Shown here: piece after piece, positions 1 to 9,992 of the stretch | How positions within the stretch are numbered: the first letter of the stretch is position 1 | How the letters are laid out: each line of letters opens with the position of its first letter | NCBI GenBank assembly: GCA_015179125.1 | Contig: WHVA01000178.1 | Location: 62,001 to 126,000 of the forward strand | Direction of reading: 5' to 3' | DNA: 64,000 nucleotides | Origin: Gautieria morchelliformis | Taxonomy: Eukaryota > Basidiomycota > Agaricomycetes > Gomphales > Gomphaceae | Notes under the pieces: model-generated | Seen by the model: the letters and a program-made list of their open reading frames with translations, nothing else | Database searches by the model: none | What the model was told of the DNA's origin: nothing | Program-made: the position numbers and the translations under genes

Positions 1-2061
1 CAGCGGAAGACCGAACGGCTCATACAGACATGTCGTTCTGGCCCCCATCCACTGCTTGCAGAAGAAGACTCGGAAGCGGAATTTGAACCGGATCCCACTT
101 CCGATTCCGATTCCGATTCCGACGTCATCCGACTCGGGCCGGAAGACATTCTGGCGGAAGGGGAGCGCTTGCTGTACGTAAACCTTCCGCCGGAAGCGGA
201 ACACATCCGCGCCACCGGAAATATTTCGCAACGCCTTGCTGAAGCCTCCAAGAGGCATGATAGAGTAGAGGCGGAAATTCCAGAGTACCTGCGAGAGTTC
301 GAGGACGTCTTTTCCAAGGAGTCGTTTGATACCCTGCCTCCACGGAAGCTGTGGGACCACGCCATCGAGTTGGAGCCTGGGTCAAAGCCCACCAACTGCA
401 AGGTCTACCCGCTGTCACCCAAGGAGCAGGTAGAGCTCGATGCGTTCCTTGCGGAAAACCTCCGTACAGGGAGGATCCGCCCCTCCAAGTCACCCATGGC
501 ATCTCCGGTGTTCTTCATCAAGAAGAAGGATGGCTCGCTCAGACTTGTGCAGGACTACCGGGCCTTGAATGCGGTCACGATCAAGAACCGGTACCCCATT
601 CCACTCATTTCCGAACTGATCACACAACTCCGCGGGGCGAGGTACTTCACTAAGCTGGATGTCCGCTGGGGCTTCAACAATGTCCGGATCCGGGAGGGAG
701 ACGAGTGGAAGGCCGCATTCCGCACCAATCGAGGACTCTTTGAGCCACAGGTCATGTTCTTTGGCCTCACCAACAGTCCCGCCACATTCCAGACGATGAT
801 GAATGACATTTTCCGTGACATGATAGCAGAAGGGGTTGTCTGCGTCTACCTCGATGACATCCTCATTTTCACGAAAACAATGTCCGAACATCGGGAAGTC
901 GTGCGGAGGGTGCTGGAACGGCTCCGGGAGTACAACCTGTGTCTCAAGCCGGAAAAGTGCGAATTTGAGCGGACGCGGATAGAGTATCTTGGGGTGATTG
1001 TGTCGGAAGGAAAGGTGGAAATGGACCCAGTCAAAGTTTCCGGTGTATCGGATTGGCCCGTGCCGCGAAACAAGAAGGAGGTCCAGTCCTTCATTGGGTT
1101 TGTCAATTTCTACCGGCGGTTCATCAAGGACTTCTCCTGCCACGCCCGTGCCCTCTTCGACCTCACCAAGAAGGAGGTTGGATGGCGGTGGGGAGAGCCG
1201 GAACAGACTTCCTTTGACAAACTCAAGGAGCTGATCACTTCCGCCCCGGTCCTGATCTTTCCCGACGACTCTCGCCCTTATCGAGTCGAGGCGGATTCTT
1301 CCGACGCAGCTACCGGAGCGGTCTTGTCACAGCAGTCATCGGAAGATGGTGGGGGGTGGCATCCGATTGCCTTCTTCTCTAAGAGCCTTAGTCCGGTCGA
1401 GCGGAACTATGAGATCCATGACAAGGAGATGCTGGCAATCATCCGAGCGCTGGAGGAGTGGCGACACTTCCTCGAGGGTGCTCTATGCCCTTTTGAGATC
1501 TGGACAGACCACAAGAACCTCGAGTATTTCCGCACGGCTAAGAAGCTGAACCGACGACAAGCACGGTGGTCCCTACACCTGTCCCGGTTTGACTTCATGC
1601 TCCACCACCGCCCCGGCCGCACCATGGGCAAGCCCGATGCCCTATCCCGCCGCACGGATCACGGAAGCGGAAGTGGAGACAACGCGGATATGACACTGCT
1701 CCGCCCAAGTCTCTTTGCAATCCGTGCCCTAGAAGGAGTAACTGCAGTTGGGGCGGAAGCGGAAATGCTCCGGGATATCCGGAGGCAGTACCGGAATGGA
1801 GAGAAGGAGGAGTCGGTGGTGAAGGCAGTGGAGGAACTCCGGAAGGGGCACTCACGGTCTGTACGGGCAGCGGAATGGTCGGAACGTGATGGACTGCTCC
1901 ACTTCAGAGGCAAGGTCTATGTTCCGGGTGGGGCGGACCTCCGCCGTCGCATCGTGTCCCAGCACCATGACACACGGGTCGCTGGGCATGCTGGCAGGTG
2001 GAAGACGCTGGAGTTAGTGGCTCGGAATTACTGGTGGCCTCAGATGTCCCGCTACATCTGA
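1..2061 (+). CDS. Gypsy A pol, first part: reverse transcriptase, RNase H and integrase zinc finger (partial, ends at in-frame TGA)
   Basis: The frame is open from base 1. It encodes an acidic Asp/Ser run, then a reverse transcriptase with the catalytic YLDD box (near 848-859), and a Ty3-type RNase H with ADSSDAATGAVLSQ and the IHDKEMLAI box. After that come a linker with KPDALSRR and the His-His half of the integrase zinc finger, followed by YWWPQMSRYI. It makes cDNA from element RNA in cytoplasmic particles. A TGA at 2059-2061 interrupts pol between the His-His and Cys-Cys pairs of the zinc finger; the same frame resumes at 2062. Copy B has the same stop, so it is not a sequencing slip in one copy. 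Functional only if read through or complemented. Confidence 0.93.
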   Translation, partial: QRKTERLIQTCRSGPHPLLAEEDSEAEFEPDPTSDSDSDSDVIRLGPEDILAEGERLLYVNLPPEAEHIRATGNISQRLAEASKRHDRVEAEIPEYLREFEDVFSKESFDTLPPRKLWDHAIELEPGSKPTNCKVYPLSPKEQVELDAFLAENLRTGRIRPSKSPMASPVFFIKKKDGSLRLVQDYRALNAVTIKNRYPIPLISELITQLRGARYFTKLDVRWGFNNVRIREGDEWKAAFRTNRGLFEPQVMFFGLTNSPATFQTMMNDIFRDMIAEGVVCVYLDDILIFTKTMSEHREVVRRVLERLREYNLCLKPEKCEFERTRIEYLGVIVSEGKVEMDPVKVSGVSDWPVPRNKKEVQSFIGFVNFYRRFIKDFSCHARALFDLTKKEVGWRWGEPEQTSFDKLKELITSAPVLIFPDDSRPYRVEADSSDAATGAVLSQQSSEDGGGWHPIAFFSKSLSPVERNYEIHDKEMLAIIRALEEWRHFLEGALCPFEIWTDHKNLEYFRTAKKLNRRQARWSLHLSRFDFMLHHRPGRTMGKPDALSRRTDHGSGSGDNADMTLLRPSLFAIRALEGVTAVGAEAEMLRDIRRQYRNGEKEESVVKAVEELRKGHSRSVRAAEWSERDGLLHFRGKVYVPGGADLRRRIVSQHHDTRVAGHAGRWKTLELVARNYWWPQMSRYI

Positions 2062-3498
2062 CAGTACGTGAAGACGTGTGACCTTTGTCTCCGAACCAAA
2101 GCGCAACGACGTCCGCCCGTCGGAGAACTTGTTCCGCTCCCGATTCCCGAATCCCGCTGGGACACCATCAGTGTCGACTTCATCGTTGAACTCCCAGAGT
2201 CTCATGGCTACGACGCGATCATGAACGTCGTGGATTCGGTGAGCAAGGTGTCCCACTTCATTCCGACGCACACGACGATCACAGCCCTTGGAGCGGCCCG
2301 CCTGTTCCTTGCACATGTCTGGAAGTTGCATGGGCTCCCGAAGCAAGTCGTTTCCGACCGAGGTCCGCAGTTTGTCGCGGAACTGACTCGGGAGCTCTAC
2401 CGCCTGCTCGGCATAAAGCTGGCTACCACCACAGCGTACCATCCGCAGGGTGACGGACAGACGGAACGGGTCAATCAGGAGTTGGAGCAATATCTCCGCC
2501 TCTTTGTCAATGAGAGGCAGGATGACTGGGATGAGTTACTTCCGCTGGCGGAATTCCAATACAACAACCATGTCCATTCCGCCACGCAACAGACTCCCTT
2601 CATGCTTGACTCCGGACGACACCCGCGGATGGGCTTCGAACCACGCCAGGCTGACTCCCGACTCGAGACGGTCAATGAGTTCCGAGACCGCATGGACTCC
2701 ACCCTTTCGGAAGCCAAGTCGGCCCTTGCGAAGGCCAAGGATGACATGGCAAGGTACTACAACCGACGCCGGGTTCCTGCCCCAGAGTACCAAGTTGGAG
2801 ACAAGGTGTACCTAGATGCAAGTGACATCCGCACCACACGCCCTTCGCAGAAGCTTGCCCACCGCTACCTTGGGCCCTTCACAGTGACGCGGAGGGTTGG
2901 ACGGAATGCATACCGCCTCCGACTTCCGATGTCCATGTCCCGCCTCCACCCCGTCTTCAACGTGGTGAAGTTACTCCCTATGCTTGAGGACCCAATTCCA
3001 CGTCGGAAGGCTCATCCGCCACCTCCGCCAGAAATTGTAGATGGGGAAGAGCACTACGTGGTAGAACGGATCCTGGACAGCCGGTTTGTGCGAGGACGAC
3101 TCCAATTCCTCGTGAAATGGGAAGGGTATGGGTACGAGGAGAATTCGTGGGTCCCGGAGCAAGATGTTTCCGCTCCTGACAAACTCCGGGAGTTCTACAG
3201 GACACATCCAGGTGCCCCTCGCCGAATCCGCTCGCTGGCATTTCAATCCCTTGTGTCCCGTGCTTCGAGGACGCAGCACGCTAGAGGGGGGGTGATGTCA
3301 GGGGACACCCTGTTTTCCATTCCCAGTTCCGACTCCATTTCCGACTCCGCTTCCGGTTCCGATTCCATCTCCGCATCCGCTTTCGGGAACGATTCCGCTT
3401 CTGGGAGAACTTCCACCAGTTCCGTTCGCCTTGCCAGTTCCACTCCAATTTCCGACTTCCGCCCCGGAACAGTGTCGGAAATCAAGCGACTGACATAA
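2062..3498 (+). CDS. Gypsy A pol, second part: integrase core, C-terminal chromodomain and LTR-encoded Ser-rich tail
   Basis: This continues in the same frame as the upstream part, directly after the TGA. It starts with QYVKTCDLCLRTK, the Cys-Cys half of the zinc finger. The integrase core follows with D (SVDFIVELP), D (VSDRGPQFV) and E (GQTERVNQELEQ). A GPFTV..RNAY module and then a chromodomain (YVVERILDSRF, FLVKWEGYG, NSWVPEQD) come next. Chromodomains direct integration to histone-marked chromatin in this clade. The last 67 or so codons run into the 3' LTR and make a Ser/Asp-rich tail. The first ATG-independent start in the frame is a GTG at 2068, so independent translation is doubtful. 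Confidence 0.92.
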   Translation, partial: QYVKTCDLCLRTKAQRRPPVGELVPLPIPESRWDTISVDFIVELPESHGYDAIMNVVDSVSKVSHFIPTHTTITALGAARLFLAHVWKLHGLPKQVVSDRGPQFVAELTRELYRLLGIKLATTTAYHPQGDGQTERVNQELEQYLRLFVNERQDDWDELLPLAEFQYNNHVHSATQQTPFMLDSGRHPRMGFEPRQADSRLETVNEFRDRMDSTLSEAKSALAKAKDDMARYYNRRRVPAPEYQVGDKVYLDASDIRTTRPSQKLAHRYLGPFTVTRRVGRNAYRLRLPMSMSRLHPVFNVVKLLPMLEDPIPRRKAHPPPPPEIVDGEEHYVVERILDSRFVRGRLQFLVKWEGYGYEENSWVPEQDVSAPDKLREFYRTHPGAPRRIRSLAFQSLVSRASRTQHARGGVMSGDTLFSIPSSDSISDSASGSDSISASAFGNDSASGRTSTSSVRLASSTPISDFRPGTVSEIKRLT

Positions 3499-3757
3499 TA
3501 GGTGGCATCAAGGGTCGATCAAGGGTCAGGGGGATGCAGGGTTGATGGCGGGTGCCAAGCGTTGTCCCTGGCTGCGCAGCGTAGTATAATACGGGCTCGC
3601 TGACATTGGGGGTCCTTAGACTTTTCTCTTTGGATTTCCCCTTGTCAGGTGAGAACCCCCTCTCTTGTATGCTCTGTTCATTTATACATACTTTGGATTT
3701 CCCCTTGTCAGTTGTGTGGTAGTGTGATCTCCACGACTAGCCAGGGTTGCCCTTACA
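3296..3757 (+). repeat. 3' LTR of gypsy A (462 bp)
   Basis: It begins TGTCAGGGGACACC and ends GGGTTGCCCTTACA, the same limits and length as both LTRs of copy B. The first 200 bp are a dense run of TTCCG pentamers and are also the end of the pol frame. A TATAAT at 3585-3590 is the likely core promoter. The 10-mer AGACTTTTCT at 3618-3627, 33 bp after the TATA start, is complementary to the presumed primer site next to the 5' LTR. A direct repeat of TTTGGATTTCCCCTTGTCAG (near 3630 and 3692) lies in the U5 part. Confidence 0.93.
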
Positions 3758-4098
3758 ATAACAGGCTGAGACGGCGTGGAAGGACAGCGACCCAGAGTGA
3801 GACACGAGTGAACGGGATGCAGACGGATAACAGGCTTGCAGGACACGCATTCTTATATATCTTTCCCCTTGCATAAAACATAGATTAATTATATATCCAT
3901 CACATAGAGTATGGTATAGGGTGTTACAGCAGGTATTGACAAACCATGGTCTATACACTGCAATTGGTTGCATTGGAAAGAAGGGCGTCGGCAGCCATAA
4001 CTGCCGAAGACTGGCAAAATTTTACGCACCAGTTTTCCAATTTTCAAAATCATCCAGACCGCACCACCTATTCCCGCTCGGGGTCTCATCCTTGAGCA
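3758..4098. other. Unassigned AT-rich spacer
   Basis: No gene, terminal repeat or recognisable element fragment was seen between the gypsy LTR and the broken hypothetical gene. Short open frames on both strands look like chance. Confidence 0.5.
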
Positions 4099-5794
4099 TG
4101 CCACCCAAGCCTGTTTGCGAATATGAAGGGTGCGACTGTCCGAAGTTTGAACAATGAGCTGACCAAGACCCTAACAAGCCATTTCGCTGCCGGGACTGTG
4201 ACCATGTCCAGAACTGGCATGCCTCAGCAGACACACCTCAGGATCACACTGAGAACGGAACCAAGCAGAAGGTCAGCAAGATAATGGAGAGCTACAGTGC
4301 ACAGATTGCTTCGCTGCACCCGAAGCCCGGGTCTAAAGCCCCCATAGCATATGCCGGGGCGGAATGCTTTGCAGCGCTGAAGAAGGCTGACAATGGCGAA
4401 AATCACAAAAGTACACTGAAAAAAAGAAGGCCAAAGTGAGTTCTCTATTGATACTGACTCTGACAATAAGCAGTGACTTACATGCACCAGAACCATAAAT
4501 CTAAGGCTGAGGCTGCAGACAAATCAACGGGTAAAGCAGTTGGGACCATGGTGGACATTCGGGGCATAATGATGCTTCCAGAAGGACTCACTGTCAGTAA
4601 CATCATAGGAGTTCACGTGCCAGTATTGACCCTGGCCGGCAGGCACAAGGTGACCTTCGTCGAAGCTCTAAGCCTGAAGGAGATCGGGAAGGGGATCTCG
4701 AGTCCTACGGTCTTGCTGTATTTGCGAACAAAGGAGAGCTGAAATTCTGTCAAGAATGGAGTAACCTACGCATTGATCAATGGTTGCGAGAGCACCTACC
4801 GGAACCATTCATCTATTTGGACACAAAGTACCCAGCGCCTGGGGAACAGTGTCACTGGCGGCTCTTGAAACCATCACACAACAAACTGCGGTTGCACAGG
4901 AATATTGCAGGTGGATATGACTTCAACGAAGCTAAAGGAAGTCGAGGAAGAGCCTGGTTAGATTGCAAGATTTATATCGGTAAGTAACAGATAGCCAGTC
5001 AGGTGACATGGAGGTGGTTAGACTCACCCGCGGCACTGAAGTATCCCGACACCGCATCCCAATGCATGTGTACACAAATCACTGGGTATCAGATTCCGAG
5101 GGATCGGATTTTGAGGAAGAATCTGTCAGAGCAATAACAAAATCTGAAGGTGATGGATTTCTGTCGGTCAACTTAAAACATTAGCAGGACAGCTGATAAG
5201 CGACTCGGTAGCTTCTCAACGTTCATCTCGCATCGCCAAGCGTTCACGTTCAGCTAGTAAGTAGAGTTCATATTCACTGGCTTTCGCACTTAACGATGTT
5301 GCTCAGGTGAAGCGGAGGACAGCTTTTATACTGTGGTGACTCCTGACAGCGTTGCAAATAATGCCAAAAGACTAGAATAGATAAGTCACCAGGTAAGCCC
5401 TCGACATGCTGTTTGCGTGAGATGTGGATCTACCTCCTAGAACAACAGTAGCTGAATCGGACGGCGAAGTTTTTGCAATTAGTTCCGACAGTGACTTGGA
5501 ATCCACTCTCCCGTGGAAAGAGTACGGTGCGCCCGTTTGTCTAGTTTGTTGGCCTATGCTTCTCATCATTTGGCAGGTGGCTCCCCATTGTCTGGATCAT
5601 TGTTTCTACCTGATTTGGATGACTCTGATGTCATCTCGACCTCCAAGAGTGGCTCTTATACCAAACCAATCACACGTTCCGTAGGCACACCAAACTCACC
5701 TGCAGTTCCTGCCGAGTTGGTGGACGATGATCCTAACTGCAGGTTCAGCAGCCCCCCACCATACCCAGAGTCAAAAAATCCGTGGAAAAAATGA
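4099..5794 (+). pseudogene. Broken hypothetical gene with Cys/His-rich N-terminus and acidic C-terminus
   Basis: I do not recognise the family. The frame starts MPPKPVCEYEGCDC, meets a TGA at 4155-4157, and resumes with FRCRDCDHVQNWH. Together these give a CxxxxCxC..CxxCxHxxxxH pattern that could bind zinc. A later frame (4473-4742) holds TVSNIIGVHVPV. A shifted frame (about 4660-4987) reads FANKGELKFCQEW and HWRLLKPSHNKLRLHRNI without stops, so at least one frameshift separates them. Intron-like signals (gtaagt at 4980, gtaagc at 5392) and acidic runs such as SDSEGSDFEEESV suggest an original multi-exon gene ending in NPWKK at 5794. It could be an element-borne gene; no function is proposed. 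Confidence 0.45.
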
Positions 5795-5861
5795 GCCTGC
5801 CTCCTTCCGCACCTTGTGAACACTGAGGGTTAGCATCTTACCGGATCAAAGAGGCATGATA

Positions 5862-6174
5862 TCAGAGGGGGTACTAGCAAAGCTTGAGCGTGTCGAGAAT
5901 TGAAAGAAAAATACTAGATCCCATTTCTTTGGTCTTGCCGTGATGCTCTCACCGTAGTTAGGACAGTATTCGTAATGAGAACAAGTCTTAATACTTGTGA
6001 CTCACTCGTCCCTTGCAATAATGCTACTCAGATGGAGAAAATCGCTTACGGCGCTGGAGGCTACAATGTTTTTGGCGCAGAGTCAAGTACATTTGGCGCG
6101 GACTCAAGTATATTTGGCGCGAAGTGAAAATTTGGCGCGGATTCAATTATTGTGCAAACGGCTGAGCATAGCGC
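5862..6174 (+). repeat. Duplicated segment: relic of BTB-gene 3' end plus TTTGGCGC array (copy 1)
   Basis: About 6001-6172 is nearly identical to 52306-52475. The weaker stretch before it resembles the last codons and 3' flank of the BTB gene at 51.3-52.2 kb (GTACTAGCAAAGCTTGAGC against GTAGCGAAGCTTGAGC). The core carries TTTGGCGC at 6071, 6092, 6113 and 6131, with spacings of 21, 21 and 18 bp. The segment stops abruptly where a copia fragment begins at about 6176. Confidence 0.75.
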
Positions 6175-6177
6175 AAG

Positions 6178-6719
6178 CGGCAGAGACTTCATGAAGATGT
6201 CCGCGATGTTCTCAGCGGATCGAACATAAGTGATGTCCGCGTCACCATGATCAATGAGTTTGCGAACCCAATGTCCTTTGACGCGCAAGTGTTTGGTGCG
6301 GGGATGGTGGGAAGCGTCGTGGATGGTGGAGATCATCTGCATATTGTCGCAATAGATGTGGATCGGTTCGGGGCAGGGCAATCCGAGCTCCTGGATGAGG
6401 TGGCGAATCCACAGGGCGTGCTTGACACCAGGGATCAAAGCCATGGACCGGATTCCGTGGTGGAGAGGGCAATCCAAATCTGCTTCTTGGAAACCCATGC
6501 GACGATGCACCCGTGATAAAGACAGACATAGCCGCTAACTGAGTGTGAGTCGGCCAGTTTAGCGAAGTCGGCGTCGGTGTAGATTTCGATGAGGGGAGTG
6601 GAAGATGAGCGGCGCAATACAATGCCCGCGTCGCGTGTGCCTTTCAAATACCTTTTGGCCTTTCAAATACCTTATGACACGTTTAATCGCCGTCCAGTGA
6701 GCCTCGCTGTAGTCGTGTG
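6178..6719 (-). pseudogene. Copia polyprotein C-terminal part (RNase H)
   Basis: On the minus strand the block starts with DYSEAHWTAIKRVIRYLKG and passes a small duplication of GGTATTTGAAAGG that shifts the frame. It continues with DAGIVLRR, YTDADFAKLADSHSVSGYV, ALSTTES and then CDNMQMISTIHDASHHPRTKH and VRSAENIADIFMKSLP. These are the hallmark segments of the copia RNase H (the D of TDAD, the E of TTES, the D of CDN). A frameshift separates the TDAD and CDN parts. The frame then runs into the neighbouring 21-bp repeat, which it reads as SAPN-type peptides; that fusion is accidental. Confidence 0.88.
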
Positions 6720-7399
6720 CACTGTAGAAAACTCTGACATTAAATTTCGGTACCTTTTATACAAGCGGCAATAATCAGTACCTTCGAGCACTGACAAATA
6801 AGTGTTCAAACGTCATTTTGAATATAACTGATAATAAGTGTTTTTGAGCACTGATTTTCAGCTACTAAAAACATGCAAGTACATGAAAAAAAATAAAAAA
6901 GGCTTGCATGTCCATGCACAAGGATGTTTGTGGCATGTGAGCTGAGTGATCGTGCGAGTGGTGGGGCAAACAGGAGCATGAGCTGTCGCGTGACAACAGG
7001 GAGGCGTCGCGTCCAAATTTTCACAAGTGATTTCAATCGCCGACCCAACTGAATTCCAACTCCTTTCCTCCCACCATGATCACGACCAAAGGAAAACAAA
7101 CTAACACTTACCCTCATCAAATTTTCGATCGTGTCCACGCGTAATAAGGTTATGTTGGAGGGTGCCAGGAAGAAGAGTATGTGAATAATCGTGATGTTTT
7201 CGCGTGATCGCTGCTCACCACCCGCCTCAAGAAGCTCTTCTTACAATGATAGTGAGTCTTGATTCTTTTTTATTCCATTATACTAATTATCTGCAGTTTA
7301 TTAGAAATAGTCGCAACTGGCGCAGTACCCTGGTGCAGGGAGTTGTTCGCGAGATTGGATAAAAACGCGGCGGTTCAGAGGGTGCCTCCCGGTAAAGTA

Positions 7400-7660
7400 C
7401 TCTTTGATTGAAAATAATATGCATATACTCAATAATATTACTGCTATATGTCCCTTTGCCGCTCTCGTTCTCGCACTCAACTCAACTCTCACTCTTGCGC
7501 TCAGGGTCTTGCTCTCGCAATATGTCCCCTCGGCTGCTTGTACGCAATAGACCGCTCCCACCCTGGCTCTTGCCGATATGTCCCCTTAGCTGCCCTTGCT
7601 CTTGCAATGCTGCCGCTCTCGCGCTCATGTGGAGGTTGTGAGAGGTGAGTGTGGGAGCTG
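7400..7660 (+). repeat. CT-rich low-complexity stretch
   Basis: Pyrimidine-rich sequence with recurrent GCTCTCG, CTCTTGC and TATGTCCCCT motifs. It gives several overlapping short open frames on both strands, none with recognisable protein features. It lies upstream of the DnaJ fragment within the inverted-terminus element. Confidence 0.5.
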
Positions 7661-8511
7661 GGCTGTCGCAAGTATCCGGAACCATCCTACGTGCCTTGTA
7701 TGCCTACCTTCCTCATCGCTCCCATGCTGATATTTCCGATCCTTCCAGCATACGAAGTTCTGTCAGTCCCCCAGGTGTGCCCATGAGCATCACTCAACCT
7801 GACCGCCGTATTTCTTTTTTTTTGGACAGAAACGTGGCATTTATGATCGACATGGGGAGGTACATGTTGCAATTGGCTCTTGCCATTGTTCTTTGCACTC
7901 TCTTTACTTTACTTTGTCACTTATTGTTTTATACTTTCCTGGACGCGAGCGGACAATATTACCCTTCCCTCATCCAGGAAGGCCTGAGACAGCACGAAGG
8001 TGGCCGGCATGCCAACCCCTTCGACATGTTTTCGTCCTTTGATGGCAGCAGATGTGAGTCCGATTCATTGTTAATTTATCATTATTGACGCTCAATATGA
8101 TACTTTGCCATATAATACTCCTCATACTCATGTGCTATATCATTCATGACACTTGTGATCCTGTGACACTGCAGCCCAACCACAGGAAGTCTGCCGTGGG
8201 CCCATGACAACAAGTGACTTTGAAGTGAGCCTTGAGGATATGTACCATGGGTGTGGAGATCGACGTAGGTTATAAACATCGTCTTTGCGTGATTTCTCCT
8301 TTGACGATTATGCTTTCGATGCTCATTCTGATCCTGCCTTCGGCTTTCATCTCCATTTCTCGCGAGCCTGCGACTCAGTATCCAGTTCATGATCAATGAA
8401 AAGATTCTCTGCGACCACTTCCGTGGCTGAGGAGCTGCCTCCAACTCGCACATCCATCGCATCCCACGTGCTCGTTCCCCACATGCAGCACTACACACTC
8501 AACGACCCCGT

Positions 8512-9992
8512 TGTTTTGGGACCCGTTGAACTAAACGTAAAACTGTGGTGTTAAACACAATTCTAAAGTTCAATCAGAGATTTGACTTTACAAGCACACA
8601 CAAGCTTCGAAACTATTTTAACGGAGAACCCAATTAAGAAATTATACTCCGGTGAACAATCAGAATCAGTATTGGTACAGGAAGTGTAGCAATAGAGATT
8701 TAACTGAACACGTGTAGTTCTTAGATTGTGCAATACTTTGTGAGGTCAAAGAAAGATATTAGGCGTCCAAGGGTCCAGATACTTTAAGGGGGAAAGCTAC
8801 CTAGAGTCTTAGGACCGCGGGTCGAGTGAATTAAAGACAACAATAATCCCCAAGACGTGAAAAGATAGTTCTGCGCTTGAACTCTTCCTCAGTTCAAGTA
8901 TGTCACTATTCTCGTGGCTTTTCTGGTTTTCCAACTCAACAAACGTAGGATATTAACTCACTTACCCTGAGTTAGGTTAATATCTGCAGTGCGTTGATTG
9001 ATCAAGAAAGATCAATTACTCAAAAGGCTATTAACCCACTTAACTCAGAGTTAAGTTAATAAACTATTGTGTGAATTGAATAACTAATAACCAAGTCTAT
9101 TAGATCACTGCTCAGAGTGGCGTCTAATGGTACAGGATTACTAATCAGTTACTCTTAGTAATGTTGCTGTTCGCAGCGCGATTATTCAGAGCCTGCTGCA
9201 ATTAAAATAGAGCACTCTTGTACTTCTCAGAGCCAATCAGAGTTGCTGCAATCTTAGACTGTAGCCAAGTCAGTGAGCCAGTACTTCGGTACAAGGCTGT
9301 GTTGAAGTCACACTTCAGTTACTCAAGGTATGAGTGGTTTGGGTGAAAGATGATTGATTGCTTCACTGCTAAAACTGCAGGCTATTTATACTGCATCTAT
9401 CTAGCTTATGTAACTACTGCCAGGAACCTTGTAGAGGCTTCTACTACTGTGAAGAACCTTGTGGAAGCTTAGAGAAGCTTCAGGAAAGGTTTGGAAACTA
9501 TTGGAAGGCTGTGGAAGGTTCTATTGCTATATTGGGTTAAAGTCACAGCTCTGTGACAGTAAAGCTAAGAGTATGTAAGAAACTCCCACGCTCATGTGAT
9601 TATCATGTGATGAAGGAAAGTCATGTGACTTCATGCTGGATTGAGGTCATGTGACTGGGTCATGTGATTGTCAGGTGACCGTAGATAATCAAGTGACTTT
9701 AAGGTCAGGTGATTGTCAGGTGACTGTAGATAATCAGGTGACTTTGAGGTCAGGTGATTGTCAGGTGACTGTGGATGATCAGGTGACTTTGAGCTGTTTT
9801 TGAGGTCATGTGATAGTCATGTGACCGTGGGGGATTCTTAGCTAAACTATCAAGAGATTGTTGTATCTTGTGGACCCAATGTGAGTGTAGCATAGAGATA
9901 TTAATACAACCTTCCTTGAGGACATTTGAAACTAATTAACTACCTAGTAAATGTTCATAAATAGGTAGCTACTTTGTGGATGATCCCTAACA
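8512..9992. mobile_element. Solo LTR, family W (1481 bp), TSD CCCGT
   Basis: It runs from TGTTTTGGGA to TCCCTAACA, with short inverted ends. The perfect 5-bp duplication CCCGT is at 8507-8511 and 9993-9997. It splits the DnaJ fragment in frame. A TATTTATA-type box lies near 9383 in the + direction. No coding sequence of note was seen, and no second copy occurs in the window. Orientation is not certain. Confidence 0.85.
9590..9835 (+). repeat. Tandem array of CANGTGA (E-box-like) motifs inside LTR W
   Basis: TCATGTGA, TCAGGTGA and TCAAGTGA follow one another at 10-18 bp spacing. Three copies of a 45-bp higher-order unit occur between about 9660 and 9795. Each core matches the bHLH E-box CANNTG. 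It looks like an expanded regulatory minisatellite in the U3 part of the LTR. Confidence 0.8.

Larger units (their letters stand above)
1..3757 (+). mobile_element. Ty3/gypsy chromovirus copy A, 5'-truncated by window edge
   Basis: This is the right-hand part of a chromodomain gypsy retrotransposon that is also present complete at 42162-48360 on the other strand (copy B). The window opens inside pol, at about residue 208 of the copy B frame, so the 5' LTR, gag and protease lie outside. The 3' LTR ends at 3757. The translated parts shared with copy B are identical, so the two copies separated very recently. The right flank begins ATAAC; the matching duplication is outside the window. Confidence 0.95.

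Noticed and set aside
2059-2061. TGA as a sense codon in this genome
   Set aside because: MTAP ends in TGA and no host exon checked contains an internal TGA.
5862-6200. SAPN-type peptide repeats as part of the copia polyprotein
   Set aside because: The 21-bp repeat continues as non-copia DNA at 52.3 kb next to a BTB gene, so the fusion is accidental.
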